Shown here: positions 1 to 8,567 of the stretch, piece by piece
Layout: every line of letters starts with the position of its first letter
Position numbering within the stretch: position 1 is the stretch's first letter
Assembly (NCBI GenBank): GCA_044450785.1
Contig: JBIOJM010000011.1
Coordinates: forward strand, 1 to 64,000
DNA: 64,000 bases
Direction of reading: 5' to 3'
DNA from: JBIOJM01 sp044450785
GTDB lineage: Bacteria; Planctomycetota; Planctomycetia; Isosphaerales; Isosphaeraceae
Notes under the pieces: generated by a model
The model's database searches: none
What the model was told of the DNA's origin: nothing
What the model saw: the letters and a program-made list of their open reading frames with translations, nothing else
Position numbers and translations under genes: made by a program

Positions 1-289
1 CTCGTCGAGCTCAATAGCGATCGATCGGCAAACAGCGCCGACGTCTTGCGGGCGGGAAAGCGGACGGGGTTGACCGGTCGCTCGATGCGATCCGCGGTTC
101 AAGATCGCGTCACGGAACCGCGTATCAAGCGAGGTTGACCAGATGTCGCACGTTCAGTCGCTCGGCCATTTCCCTTGTCCATCACCGAAAATCCGCCGAC
201 GCCCACCGCGAAGACTTGTGCCGGTTCTTTCTTGATCATCCCCTCGGGACGATTCATTCTCGCCGTGCAGCCGAGCCGGGCTTGCGATG

Positions 290-425
290 CGTGTCCTTTG
301 GCTCCAAAGCCGGCGTCGAGTTCTTCGCGTGCGACAACCCGACCGCCAACCGCCTGACCATCAATATCCTCGCTGCAGTTGCCGAGGATGAAGCGAAGAG
401 GATCAGCCAGCGCACCAAGGTCCGG
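290..425 (+). pseudogene. Serine recombinase (resolvase) relic
   Basis: A stretch reading GVEFFACDNPTANRLTINI, followed by ILAAVAEDEAKRISQRTK, matches the middle of the catalytic domain of the large serine recombinase/resolvase family. There the D-x-P-x-A-N-R-L-T core and the following helix precede the hinge. The N-terminal catalytic serine region and all of the C-terminal DNA-binding part are missing, and the frame before and after is unrelated. It is a non-functional remnant of a mobile element, lying directly upstream of an antitoxin-like XRE gene. Family recognition is from memory of the motif. Confidence 0.6.
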
Positions 426-466
426 GCGACACCTGGAAAGCCTGAACCAACGAGGAGGGTTGACCG

Positions 467-808
467 GTGGCGATCAAGGCAAGAGACTACATCGCGAAAC
501 TGCCGGATCGGGAGCAGAAAGCGATCAAGGCAGAGGCCAAGAAGCTGATCGCCGAGGAGCTGACCCTCTCGGGGATCAGGGAGGCCCTTCGGCAATCCCA
601 AGTCGAAGTAGCCGCCAAGCTGGGCGTTCAGCAACCGGCCGTATCGAAGATCGAGCGCCAGACCGACCTGTATCTCAGCACGTTGCGCAGTTTCATCACG
701 GCTCTGGGTGGAGACCTGGAAATCATCGCTCGGTTTCCCGATCGGTCTCCCGTGATTATCACCCAGTTCAAGCCCTTGAAGCAGCGCGGGAAACGTGGGG
801 ACGGCTGA
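467..808 (+). CDS. XRE-family HTH protein, antitoxin-like
   Basis: Predicted 113-residue DNA-binding protein. It starts at a GTG preceded 7-15 bases upstream by GAGGAGGG. A helix-turn-helix sits at about residues 44-75 (SQVEVAAKLGVQQPAVSKIE), preceded by a lysine/glutamate-rich helix and followed by a tail with DLEIIARFPDR, a C-terminus typical of HigA/XRE antitoxin-like regulators in planctomycetes. Such proteins usually repress their own operon and sit beside a RelE/HigB-type toxin. None is visible here: the upstream sequence is a recombinase relic and about 280 bases downstream are empty. It may therefore be an orphan antitoxin or a stand-alone regulator. Confidence 0.75.
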   Translation: MAIKARDYIAKLPDREQKAIKAEAKKLIAEELTLSGIREALRQSQVEVAAKLGVQQPAVSKIERQTDLYLSTLRSFITALGGDLEIIARFPDRSPVIITQFKPLKQRGKRGDG

Positions 809-1085
809 CTGCGTGCTCGATGCGATCCGCTTGATTCACAGCCGGTCAGGGCTACCACCGCCGACCACGCAGCCATCACACGGGGCGGCACGCTGCGCGT
901 CGGCGTGTCGGACCGACGCGCGCAGCGGTCGCTGTTCGAGTGAGGCCGGCGGGCGTTTTTTCTGGCGGTGGACTGATCACATCCTCCAAGTCGTCGGCGA
1001 CAGTCTCACGCGCGAAAAACCGAACCCGCACCCTCGCGTGAGACTGCGCCGCCAAGCTCATCGACCGCGAATCAGGTTATCCTTC

Positions 1086-2993
1086 CTATACGTGAGTCGA
1101 GATGCGACGGATGCGGCGCGAGTCGTCTCGACGCCAGGAGATGCGACGGCTATTCCAGAGGGCGGCCGTCGCTCCCACCATCAAGCAGACACCCCAGGCT
1201 GCATCGCGACTGGATCTGGTTTCAGATGGGGACTCGTCTCCCAGGGGATCCAGCCGGCTTTGTAGCGGAATCACGGACTGGGGCAAGGCCGGAGCATCGT
1301 CGCCCTTCTCTTTGCCCGCTGGTTTCAGATTCTCAGGGACCCAACTCTGACCTTCATGTCCGCCGGGAACTGCAGGGGCAAAAGGACTTGGCAGTTCGGG
1401 AACAGCAGGAACGTGGGTCGATTCGGACTCACTCGTTTGCCGACCGATTTCAGCGGCTTCGGGGTTCCCGTCGGCTGGCTGGGCGATCTGGGACGTGGAA
1501 CTCGGGGTCAAGGCGGCGCCCACAAGGTCATGGCCGAGGCCGATCGTTCCGGTCGTACTCGACGGGCCACTTGTCGCTGTCGGACTTGCCGCGGAGGATG
1601 ACACGGAAGTGGAAATCGAGGACGAATGCATTGGAACGCCCACTGGATTCACGGTGGGCCCACTCACAGCACCGATGCCTGTAGTGACCGTTTGTTGTGG
1701 TAAAGGAGATGCAACAGGCGGGACCTGAATCACAGTGACGTCGTGGCGATGGCCATCAGTCGGCGGCGGTGTGGTGGGCGGTGGGGGTGTCACAGCGTCA
1801 GACGCGGGAGGGTCAGAGGCGAGCGCCGGCACAATGCTGTCGGCGATGGGGGAACCCCAGCCCGTGACCAGGTCGAACCCGCTCCCGGCGCGGTTTCGTC
1901 CCGCAGTTCCGCTGGTGATATCGTGGAAGTTGCTGGAATACGCGCTATGTGCCGTATTGTAGATGGCGGGCAAGGTCTGAGACGCACCGTCGAGGTTTTG
2001 GCCATCCATAGCGAGTCTTGCGTCGTCGGCGATCGCGACGAGGGCCGCCCATTGCGGTGCGCCCGCGCTGGTGCCGCCCACGCCCATCACACCGCCGTAC
2101 CCGTAAGTGTCATAGATGTAGAACCCGGTGTTCGGGTTGGCATCGTAGGAGACGTCGGGCGTCGCGCGCCGCGAATATCCCATACCGGATTGATAACTGG
2201 GAGACGGCTCGTAACTGCTCACGCCTCCGCCGCTACCGCTCCAGGCCGTCTCGCTCTTCCAGGTGTTGTCCGAGTTGACCGAAAGCGTCGTGCCGCCCAC
2301 CGAGAGCACGTTGGGTGAGGCGGCGGGCCATTCCACCACGCCCCCCGAGTCGCCCGAAGAGGCGACGAAAGTTACGCCAGGATGCCCAGCCGGTGTTGTG
2401 AAATGGCTGTCATAGCTGGATTCGCTTGAGAATTCCGAGCTGCCCCAGCTCATCGAGACCACGGAAACCCGTGGGTAACTCGCTGCTGTGTCGACTGCCT
2501 TCAGCAAGTCGGCCAGAGAGTTCGAATTGGCCTCGACGAGCAGTAGGTCTGCGGCAGGGGCGATGGAGTGCGCCCACTCAACGTCGAGGGAGATCTCGAC
2601 ACCCCAGCCGGTATTTCCGCCGGGCAGGGGCGAGGTTGCGCCGTTCTGGTTGATGATGGTGAAGCTCGGAGGAGCCGGGATGCTGGCATAGACGTCGGCG
2701 GTGGCGAGATCGCTGACAATCTTGGGATCGTTGTAAGCATCGACGATCGCGATTGTCTCTCCGGCACCTTGATATTGATTCGGTAGCGAGTTGACTCGAT
2801 AGACAGTCCTGATTTGCCCTGGTGCGTAAAGCACTGCCGAAGGCGTCGCCATGATGTTCGACAGGTTCTCCGGAGTAGCGGTTGAGAGCAGACACCGCGG
2901 TTCCAGGTATTCGCAACGGGGCGAAGAGTGGCTTCGAGCGCGTGCGGGCCGCGACGCCTGGCGCGCGTAATGACGTCCCTTGATCAGGTGCAT
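1086..2993 (-). CDS. Secreted sedolisin-type (S53) serine-carboxyl peptidase
   Basis: A 635-residue exported endopeptidase. The N-terminus has a basic stretch and the planctomycete LEPRCLLS signature (residues 30-37), typical of secreted proteins of this phylum. The peptidase domain covers about 55-390. The sedolisin triad is visible: Glu133 and Asp137 in GVEISLDVEW, and Ser309 in GVGGTSAGAP. The oxyanion Asp215 is in ASSGDSGG, and the calcium site is around HDITSG...GFDLVTGWG (about 357-380). The large propeptide usual for sedolisins is absent. Residues about 395-600 are a Pro/Ser/Thr-rich linker and a hydrophobic segment lies near 608-622, so it may be cell-wall or membrane tethered. AGAGAGGA-like purines precede the ATG. 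No obvious operon partner. Confidence 0.9.
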   Translation of the reverse strand: MHLIKGRHYARQASRPARARSHSSPRCEYLEPRCLLSTATPENLSNIMATPSAVLYAPGQIRTVYRVNSLPNQYQGAGETIAIVDAYNDPKIVSDLATADVYASIPAPPSFTIINQNGATSPLPGGNTGWGVEISLDVEWAHSIAPAADLLLVEANSNSLADLLKAVDTAASYPRVSVVSMSWGSSEFSSESSYDSHFTTPAGHPGVTFVASSGDSGGVVEWPAASPNVLSVGGTTLSVNSDNTWKSETAWSGSGGGVSSYEPSPSYQSGMGYSRRATPDVSYDANPNTGFYIYDTYGYGGVMGVGGTSAGAPQWAALVAIADDARLAMDGQNLDGASQTLPAIYNTAHSAYSSNFHDITSGTAGRNRAGSGFDLVTGWGSPIADSIVPALASDPPASDAVTPPPPTTPPPTDGHRHDVTVIQVPPVASPLPQQTVTTGIGAVSGPTVNPVGVPMHSSSISTSVSSSAASPTATSGPSSTTGTIGLGHDLVGAALTPSSTSQIAQPADGNPEAAEIGRQTSESESTHVPAVPELPSPFAPAVPGGHEGQSWVPENLKPAGKEKGDDAPALPQSVIPLQSRLDPLGDESPSETRSSRDAAWGVCLMVGATAALWNSRRISWRRDDSRRIRRISTHV

Positions 2994-3187
2994 GGTATCC
3001 TCTCTGTGGCAATCGTCCAGGATGCAGGTTCAACCAGAAAGGAAGGAATCCAACCTCGCAATTGTGAGATCGGGAGCCCTGGAAATGCAATACATCAGTT
3101 TCCTCGAAATCAGTGCGTCTGCCTGTCCAGATGAACCAATACTGAACTGACGAACACATAAGGCCGGCCGCCGCTGAAGGTCCGGGA

Positions 3188-4753
3188 TCAGGTGTCGCGC
3201 CGAAGCGCGCGGCGGAGGAGGTTGTGGGTGATGCGCTGGACGCGCTCGTCAGGGCCGTGGGGGCGCGACCAGTGCGACCAGGGGAGGGTGTGGCCGGGCG
3301 GGGAGGCAAGCCCCTGGACCCAGAAGATCGTGGATGCGTTGAAGACGAAGTAGCCTTTCGGCCCGGGGTAGATGGTCGCGGCCCACTTCTGGGGGGTCTC
3401 GCCGCCTACCCAGGCGGTCCCCTCGGCGACGACCTCCAGGCCCGGGATGGCGGCCGGGTCGCCGTGGTATTCCCAGCCGATCAGGCCCGGGATGCGGTCG
3501 TCCGCCTTGACCCCCGTGCCTTCGAAGATCCAGTTGTCGGGCCGGACGATTACCCAGTCGCCGCCGCCGTTGACCGGCTCGACGTTCCGCACGCCCATCA
3601 GCAACCCTTCGTCGGGCCCGCGCTCGGGGAAGGGGCCGTTGTCCCTTTGCCGCTGCCGGGCGTAGGCGTTCTCCGCGCCGTAGGGGCCGCCCCGGAACAT
3701 GATCCGGTTCGGCCGGCCGTCGCTCGACGCTCGGAACGGCGTGACCCAGCAGACGGCGTTGCCCGACAGGAACAGCAGGCTCACCCCGGCGTCGCGCAGC
3801 GCCTCGACGCTGCGGAACTGGCGGATGTCCCAGTACTCGTCGTGGCCGACGCTAAGGAAGGTCCGGCATTTCAGCCCGCGTTCGGGCGTGAGCATGTCGC
3901 TGTTGGCGCAGTAGGTCACGTCGTAGCCGTGCTGTTCGAGCCAGTAGGCGAGCGGGAACTCGAACGGGAGGAACTCGTCGGAGCCGAACGTGAGTGGGTC
4001 ATTGACGATCGCGTCGTGCTGCGCCTCTCGGCTGTAAGGCCGGTCGAAGCTGATGTCGGCCCAGGGGCCTTGCGTCCCCTTAGGGTGGGTGTAGACCGAG
4101 TAATGGCTCGGCCAGCGGTTGTACGCCTGCCAGGTGTTGTCCGAGCACTGGAACAGGACGTCGGCGGGCCGGTCGTCGCGGACGATGAAGACGACGTAGC
4201 TCTGCCAGTACGGTTCGGAGGCGCGGTCGGGGATCGTCGTGAGGCGCCCGAGGTATACGCCGCTTGGCCAGTCGGCGGCAATTTCGAGCCGGGTGGTGGG
4301 CTCCCAGCGGCACTCGTGGAGGTCTTTCGGACCGGGCTCCGGGACCGGCTGGGCCTTGCCCGGGAAGGGGCCGAGGGACGTCATCAGGCGGGCGCCCCGG
4401 CCGCCGTAGTAGCCGGTGCGGAAGACCTCGATCGTGAACCGCCGCGGCGGTTCGGTCGAGACCATCAGGTCGATCGTCTCGCCGGCCTTGACGCTCTGCT
4501 TCGAACAATAGCCTTCGACCCAGGGGGAGCGAAACCCGCCCTTGTCGGGGCGGACACGGGTCAGTTGCCAGTCGAGGGCGCCAGACTTCCGGTTCTCGTC
4601 GCGGATCAGGTTCGGCTCGGCTGCGGCCGCCGACGCCTGGACCGTCGAACCGCCCGGCCCTGGAAGGAGCACCGCGCCCGAGGCGCCTGCCATCGTGGCG
4701 AGGAACGTGCGGCGGGTGGGGTCGGCGGGAGAGGGATCGGGGCGGTCGCTCAT
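3188..4753 (-). CDS. Tat-exported N,N-dimethylformamidase beta-subunit-like protein
   Basis: About 521 residues from the preferred ATG at 4753; a longer reading exists, but the twin-arginine signal (TRRTFLATMAGASG) follows this start. The mature part resembles the large-subunit C-terminal domain of N,N-dimethylformamidase: VFRTGYYGG, FQCSDNTWQAYNRW, TYCANSDMLT, FLSVGHDEYW and FLSGNAVCW are characteristic blocks. In characterised enzymes this subunit hydrolyses DMF. The substrate here is unknown and no small subunit is present. Export to the periplasm is inferred from the Tat signal. The start codon overlaps the stop of a short upstream relic (ATGA), so it was probably translationally coupled to a cytochrome-like gene that has been lost. 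Confidence 0.8.
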   Translation of the reverse strand: MSDRPDPSPADPTRRTFLATMAGASGAVLLPGPGGSTVQASAAAAEPNLIRDENRKSGALDWQLTRVRPDKGGFRSPWVEGYCSKQSVKAGETIDLMVSTEPPRRFTIEVFRTGYYGGRGARLMTSLGPFPGKAQPVPEPGPKDLHECRWEPTTRLEIAADWPSGVYLGRLTTIPDRASEPYWQSYVVFIVRDDRPADVLFQCSDNTWQAYNRWPSHYSVYTHPKGTQGPWADISFDRPYSREAQHDAIVNDPLTFGSDEFLPFEFPLAYWLEQHGYDVTYCANSDMLTPERGLKCRTFLSVGHDEYWDIRQFRSVEALRDAGVSLLFLSGNAVCWVTPFRASSDGRPNRIMFRGGPYGAENAYARQRQRDNGPFPERGPDEGLLMGVRNVEPVNGGGDWVIVRPDNWIFEGTGVKADDRIPGLIGWEYHGDPAAIPGLEVVAEGTAWVGGETPQKWAATIYPGPKGYFVFNASTIFWVQGLASPPGHTLPWSHWSRPHGPDERVQRITHNLLRRALRRDT

Positions 4754-4824
4754 CGGTTGGCCTTCGGGGGCGTGAGGGCGTCGGGGTTGCGGAGGAAGGC
4801 GATCAAGTCGGCAGCCTTGGATTG
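4750..4824 (-). pseudogene. 3' remnant of a c-type cytochrome-like gene
   Basis: Twenty-four codons ending QSKAADLIAFLRNPDAL and PPKANR, with a TGA overlapping the ATG of the dimethylformamidase-like gene. D-L-I-A-F-L-R is the usual terminal helix of class I cytochrome c domains. No haem motif CxxCH or further cytochrome sequence lies upstream, so only the tail survives. The identity rests on a short helix and is tentative. Confidence 0.35.
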
Positions 4825-4990
4825 CCCGACAGGGCTGACCCACGAACGGTCAGCTCGCTCGCAAATCCCCATTGTATGCACTGGGGACTGAACAGGGCCA
4901 GCTCGGTGTCCCACCTGAAAACACTCCGAATCCTCCTTCCAGTTGTCAAGTTCGCGCACCGGAGCCTACTGTCCCTGAAGGGGAATCATC

Positions 4991-5221
4991 ATGGCTGAAG
5001 AGAGAAAACTGAGTCTCACGCCCGAAGAGATGAGTAAGGTAATTATCGTGGAATTCGTCGGCGGCTTCCGGGATGGACAGATCCTTCGGAGTGATTCGAT
5101 GAATCGAAACGAGCTTCAGGAATGCAGGGGATTCAGACACCCAGGGATTCAGACACCCATGAACTCGTCGGTCGGACCAACCGGCCAGCACACCCGCTCT
5201 CGGAGCCCCGAGGCGGTCTGA
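4991..5221 (+). CDS. Small hypothetical protein, probably 3'-truncated
   Basis: A 76-codon frame with a purine-rich AAGGGGAATCATC before its ATG. The first 42 residues (MAEERKLSLTPEEMSKV, then IIVEFVGGFRDGQILRSDS) look like a genuine protein N-terminus. The remainder is low-complexity and begins at a tandem direct repeat (GGATTCAGACACCCA twice, about 5128-5160), suggesting the original 3' end was replaced. I do not recognise the family and infer no function. Confidence 0.35.
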   Translation: MAEERKLSLTPEEMSKVIIVEFVGGFRDGQILRSDSMNRNELQECRGFRHPGIQTPMNSSVGPTGQHTRSRSPEAV

Positions 5222-5401
5222 GACCGAGCTTTTCAAGATGACCATCGTATGGGCGTGGTCACTTGACGTGAGACGTAGAACGGTTCGTCCTGTCCTGTCG
5301 GCACGGCGCCGGGCAACGAGGTGAGCGCGCAAGCCGGCCGCGCTCTTCGAGTGAAAGCGTCATGAAGATGTCTGTTGAGGGCTCGGTGTCGAGCCAGTGG
5401 C

Positions 5402-5925
5402 CTACACAAAGGCGGTTCGAGCGGCCGCCTTGCCCTGGAACCAGCGCCGCGAGCGGCGTGCCGCGGCATCGACGAGTGAGCTCGATCGGCCCGCCGCCTG
5501 CTTGAATAGTCGACCGAAGCCGCGCACGGTTTCCACCCAGTTCGATCGATTGAGCCCCAGCCGCTCCACGATCGGGGCCAGGTGATCCGGAATCGCGCCG
5601 CGCTTGTCCGCGCGCAGTTCCCGTCCCGTCCAATCCAGCAGCATGACATAGTGCTCGACTTCGATCGGCAGAAACCCCTGGTCGGACGCCATCGCATGCA
5701 GACGCCGCGGGGCGGCGACTGGGGCGGCGACGCTAGAGGTTGGACCGGAATCCGCGGAAGGCTGGGAGGCGCCGACCGCGTCCGCGACGGCGATCGCGAC
5801 CGGCCCGGCTTCTGATGCCGATTCTCGCCGTGTGGAAGCAGCACCGACGGCAGTCGTGGATGCGGGCTCGGTTGCCGTTTCTTGCAATGTCAGCTCACAG
5901 AGCCAGGCGTCGGGGCGCTCGCAGG
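5402..5925 (-). pseudogene. C-terminal relic of a REP/IS200-associated (Y1-type) transposase-like gene
   Basis: The minus-strand frame reads PDAWLCELTLQE at the 5' end. It then runs FLPIEVEHYVMLLDWTGREL, RADKRGAIPDHLAPI, WVETVRGFGRLFKQAAG and RRWFQGKAAARTAF. This is the recurrent C-terminal half of planctomycete transposase-like proteins of the Y1/REP-associated type. The N-terminal HUH catalytic domain (HxH and tyrosine) is missing: upstream the frame runs straight into the DUF433 gene in another phase. The relic therefore marks an insertion or recombination event that also removed whatever followed the DUF433 gene. Family assignment is from motif memory. Confidence 0.6.
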
Positions 5926-6153
5926 TCTCGAGCGGGCTGTTTTCATCCTTGCCTCGCGAGCCAGCCGAACCGCCTCGGCGATCGCTTCCTTGGAGATCGA
6001 CCCATGCCACCGCTCGATAATGGCCTCCCAGGCCATCCCGCGCGCAACGTCATCCAAAACATCGCTTACAAAAACGCGCGTACCGCGAAACGTGGGCCGG
6101 CCGTGACACACGGCAGGATCGGAAATGACAAACCGGCCCAAGAACTTGCTCAT
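5890..6153 (-). CDS. DUF433 (VapB-like antitoxin) protein with altered C-terminus
   Basis: An 87-residue protein with GGGGAG ahead of its ATG. Residues 8-65 show the DUF433 pattern: VISDPAVCHGRPTFRGTRVF followed by VSDVLDDVARGMAWEAIIER, and ending IAEAVRLAREA. DUF433 proteins are winged-helix DNA-binding antitoxins usually followed by a PIN-like DUF5615 toxin. After residue about 67 the reading enters sequence that is the transposase relic in another phase, so the last 20 residues are probably not native, and no toxin follows. The DNA-binding core looks intact. Confidence 0.75.
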   Translation of the reverse strand: MSKFLGRFVISDPAVCHGRPTFRGTRVFVSDVLDDVARGMAWEAIIERWHGSISKEAIAEAVRLAREARMKTARSRPASAPTPGSVS

Positions 6154-6579
6154 CGCGGCTCCCCGCTGGCTCTGGGTGCTCTCTCACCGTGACGATATCC
6201 ATCTTATGCACTCCGTTACGGGAATAGCCACGTCAGGTTCTGTTTGATGGGCAGACGATGACCTGCACGCATATCGGCCCGAAGAATCAGGCCCGGACGC
6301 TGGCCGGACTGCCTTTGTCAGGGACAATACTCGCCTGAGCACAGGCCCAGACTCTTTGATGATTCGCCGAACGAACGTGGCGTCAAGCAGTGTTGCGGTG
6401 GGCGAACCTGAGATATCCGGTTCGTTCCGTCCAAGCCGCAGCCGAGGAGATCGGGGTTTCCGCCGGGTTTGCGGCTCTGCTTAGCCCTGTTTCGAAGAGC
6501 CGGCTTTGAGGTTCTCGAAAATCCCGATGTCGGTTAGGATTCGCACGAATTGTGAGTTCCGAGTGGAGAGCCGACCGAC
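6154..6579. other. Intergenic, no gene seen
   Basis: 426 bases between the divergent DUF433 and GT87 genes. No frame on either strand shows recognisable protein features, and no repeat or RNA gene was recognised. It presumably holds the promoters of both flanking genes. Confidence 0.5.
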
Positions 6580-8424
6580 ATGACGTCTGATCAAGCGAAC
6601 GGAGTTGCAGGACCTGCCTCAGGTACCGGAGGATACCACGCGGCGGCGAGCGCGCCGACCTTCCGTCGCGACGACGCGACGAGTGCAGGCCCGAGCGCAG
6701 CCGGAACGAAAGCCAAGAGCGACAGGGTGCGAACCGAGACGCCCGCGGGGTGGGCTCGGATCGAGCGCGCCTGGTGGGTGGCGATGCTGGGGACGATGCT
6801 GGTTTTCTCGGCGTTCCCGATTGCAAACCTATTTCTCGGTCTGCCGACGAAGGACTATGGCCTGTGGTACCAGGTGGGCCTGGCGGTGCGTCAGGGGCAG
6901 GATGTCTACCCTCGGCCCGAGACCGGCCGGCTCTTCCCGTTCATGTACCCTCCGTCCGCCGCGGCGATGCTCGCATGTGTGAGCATGCTGGGCCAAACAG
7001 GGTTGCTGCTGGCGCTTGTCCTCGTGAATTCGGCGGCGTGGCTGGCCTGCATCGCGCTGTCGTGCTGGTTGGCGGTCAACCCTGGGACACGACCGCACCC
7101 GTTGGTTCTGATCGTCCCTTCGCTTGCCATCATTGTGCTGATTCACAACATCTACTTGCTGGGTCAGCCGAACCTGCTGCTTTTGGCAATTCTGTTGGGG
7201 GCGTTTGCCTGCCTCCGGCGCGGGCGGCACGTCGGGGCCGGAGCGCTCGTGGCCACGGCCGCGGCAATCAAGGCGTTCCCGATCCTGGTCCTGGGCTACC
7301 TGGTCTACCGTCGGATGTGGACCGCCTCGGCGTCGACGGTCGTTGTGCTGGCCGGCTGGCTGCTGATCGCTCCTCTGCCCTTTCGTACGCCCGCTCAAGC
7401 GCTCGACGATCTGATTGTCTGGTCGCAGGGTATGGTCTTCACCTACAATTCCTACGGGATCGCGCAGCGCCCGATCCGGTCGTACAGCTACAAGAATCAG
7501 TCGATCATGGCCCTGGCTCATCGCCTGCTGCGCGACGTGCCGGCCGACGGCGAGGCGGTTTTATCGCGGAGGGCGCACGCAGCCCAGACCGGCCCGATGC
7601 CGCCGAACCGCCTGCCTCCGGTCGACCCCTCGACCGACCTGCTCTCCTTCTTGAAGCCACACGCCGAGGATCATCCCACCGCTCCCGCCAAGAGCGCTCT
7701 TCCCGATGAAGGTACGGCAGCAAGTCCCGGTGCCGCGATTACCGGCATCGGTGCGGGGACCGCCGGACGAGCTCTCCGGTGGAATGATGCGCTCCAAGGC
7801 GCCGAACCCGAGCTGCGGGCCGCCTGGAGGGTTAACTTCATCGGTCTGGACTTCCGCACCGTGACGGCGATCACCCTGGCGTCCATCCTGGCAATTTGCC
7901 TGTTCGTCGCGGCGGTGCTCCCTCCGGCAAATCGCCGAACTCGGCAGACTGACGCTCTGGAGTTTGCCCTGGTCACCTTGCTGACCGTCATGTTCTCCCC
8001 GCTATCGTTCAATTACGCCTATGTCTGGCTGATCTATCCGACGACACTGGCCCTGCATCTCGTGATCAGCGAGCCGAAGGGCGCGCCGCGGCACCGGCTG
8101 AAGGTCGCCTGGATCACGGCTGTGGTCTTGGTCCCTGCCCTGGCGGTGCCCATGCCGCTCCTCGCCCAGGCGTACGGCAACCTGATCTTGCCCGCCGTAC
8201 TCCTGGTCTTCGGCCTGGGGGCGATGCTCCACTCAGCCGGTCGCCGCAACCCGGTCGAAGACATTGCAACTTCGGCAAGTGACTCAGTCTGGCATTGCCT
8301 TTTTTCGGGCTTTGGCCAAGAATGCCGCGTCGATTCAGGCGAGGCATCCAGCGCGACGGAACGAGGCGGATGGACGGCTCGCGGATTACGGTCGCGGGTT
8401 GACCACGAAACAAGCCGCGGCTGA
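6580..8424 (+). CDS. GT87 (DUF2029) family membrane glycosyltransferase
   Basis: A 614-residue polytopic protein resembling the GT-C mannosyltransferase-like family (DUF2029/GT87), which moves sugars from polyprenyl-phosphate donors on the outer face of the membrane. A roughly 60-residue polar N-terminus precedes the first membrane helix (MLGTMLVFSAFPIANLF). The first external loop carries KDYGLWYQVGLAV and the FPFMYPPSAA block typical of the family. About nine further hydrophobic helices follow, with a roughly 90-residue soluble insert around 330-420. The final 50 residues after the last helix are polar and unrelated. It sits 143 bases upstream of a MurE-like ligase on the same strand, which fits an envelope role. 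Acceptor unknown. Confidence 0.8.
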   Translation: MTSDQANGVAGPASGTGGYHAAASAPTFRRDDATSAGPSAAGTKAKSDRVRTETPAGWARIERAWWVAMLGTMLVFSAFPIANLFLGLPTKDYGLWYQVGLAVRQGQDVYPRPETGRLFPFMYPPSAAAMLACVSMLGQTGLLLALVLVNSAAWLACIALSCWLAVNPGTRPHPLVLIVPSLAIIVLIHNIYLLGQPNLLLLAILLGAFACLRRGRHVGAGALVATAAAIKAFPILVLGYLVYRRMWTASASTVVVLAGWLLIAPLPFRTPAQALDDLIVWSQGMVFTYNSYGIAQRPIRSYSYKNQSIMALAHRLLRDVPADGEAVLSRRAHAAQTGPMPPNRLPPVDPSTDLLSFLKPHAEDHPTAPAKSALPDEGTAASPGAAITGIGAGTAGRALRWNDALQGAEPELRAAWRVNFIGLDFRTVTAITLASILAICLFVAAVLPPANRRTRQTDALEFALVTLLTVMFSPLSFNYAYVWLIYPTTLALHLVISEPKGAPRHRLKVAWITAVVLVPALAVPMPLLAQAYGNLILPAVLLVFGLGAMLHSAGRRNPVEDIATSASDSVWHCLFSGFGQECRVDSGEASSATERGGWTARGLRSRVDHETSRG

Positions 8425-8567
8425 ACGGACGGTCAGAGGAGCGGAATTCACCGACTCCGGACGCTTCCTCGATCGGACGAGGGATGGCGCGCCGCGGTTG
8501 GGTTTGACCCGATCTCCGCGACCGGCGGCCGCGAGCGAGACAAGGCGAGGCAAGGAGGCGTAAGCCA

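Noticed and set aside
3224..4891. 555-codon plus-strand open frame opposite the dimethylformamidase-like gene
   Set aside because: It is the antisense of a recognisable gene; its translation is valine/arginine/glycine-biased with no family features. GC-rich third positions keep the opposite frame open.
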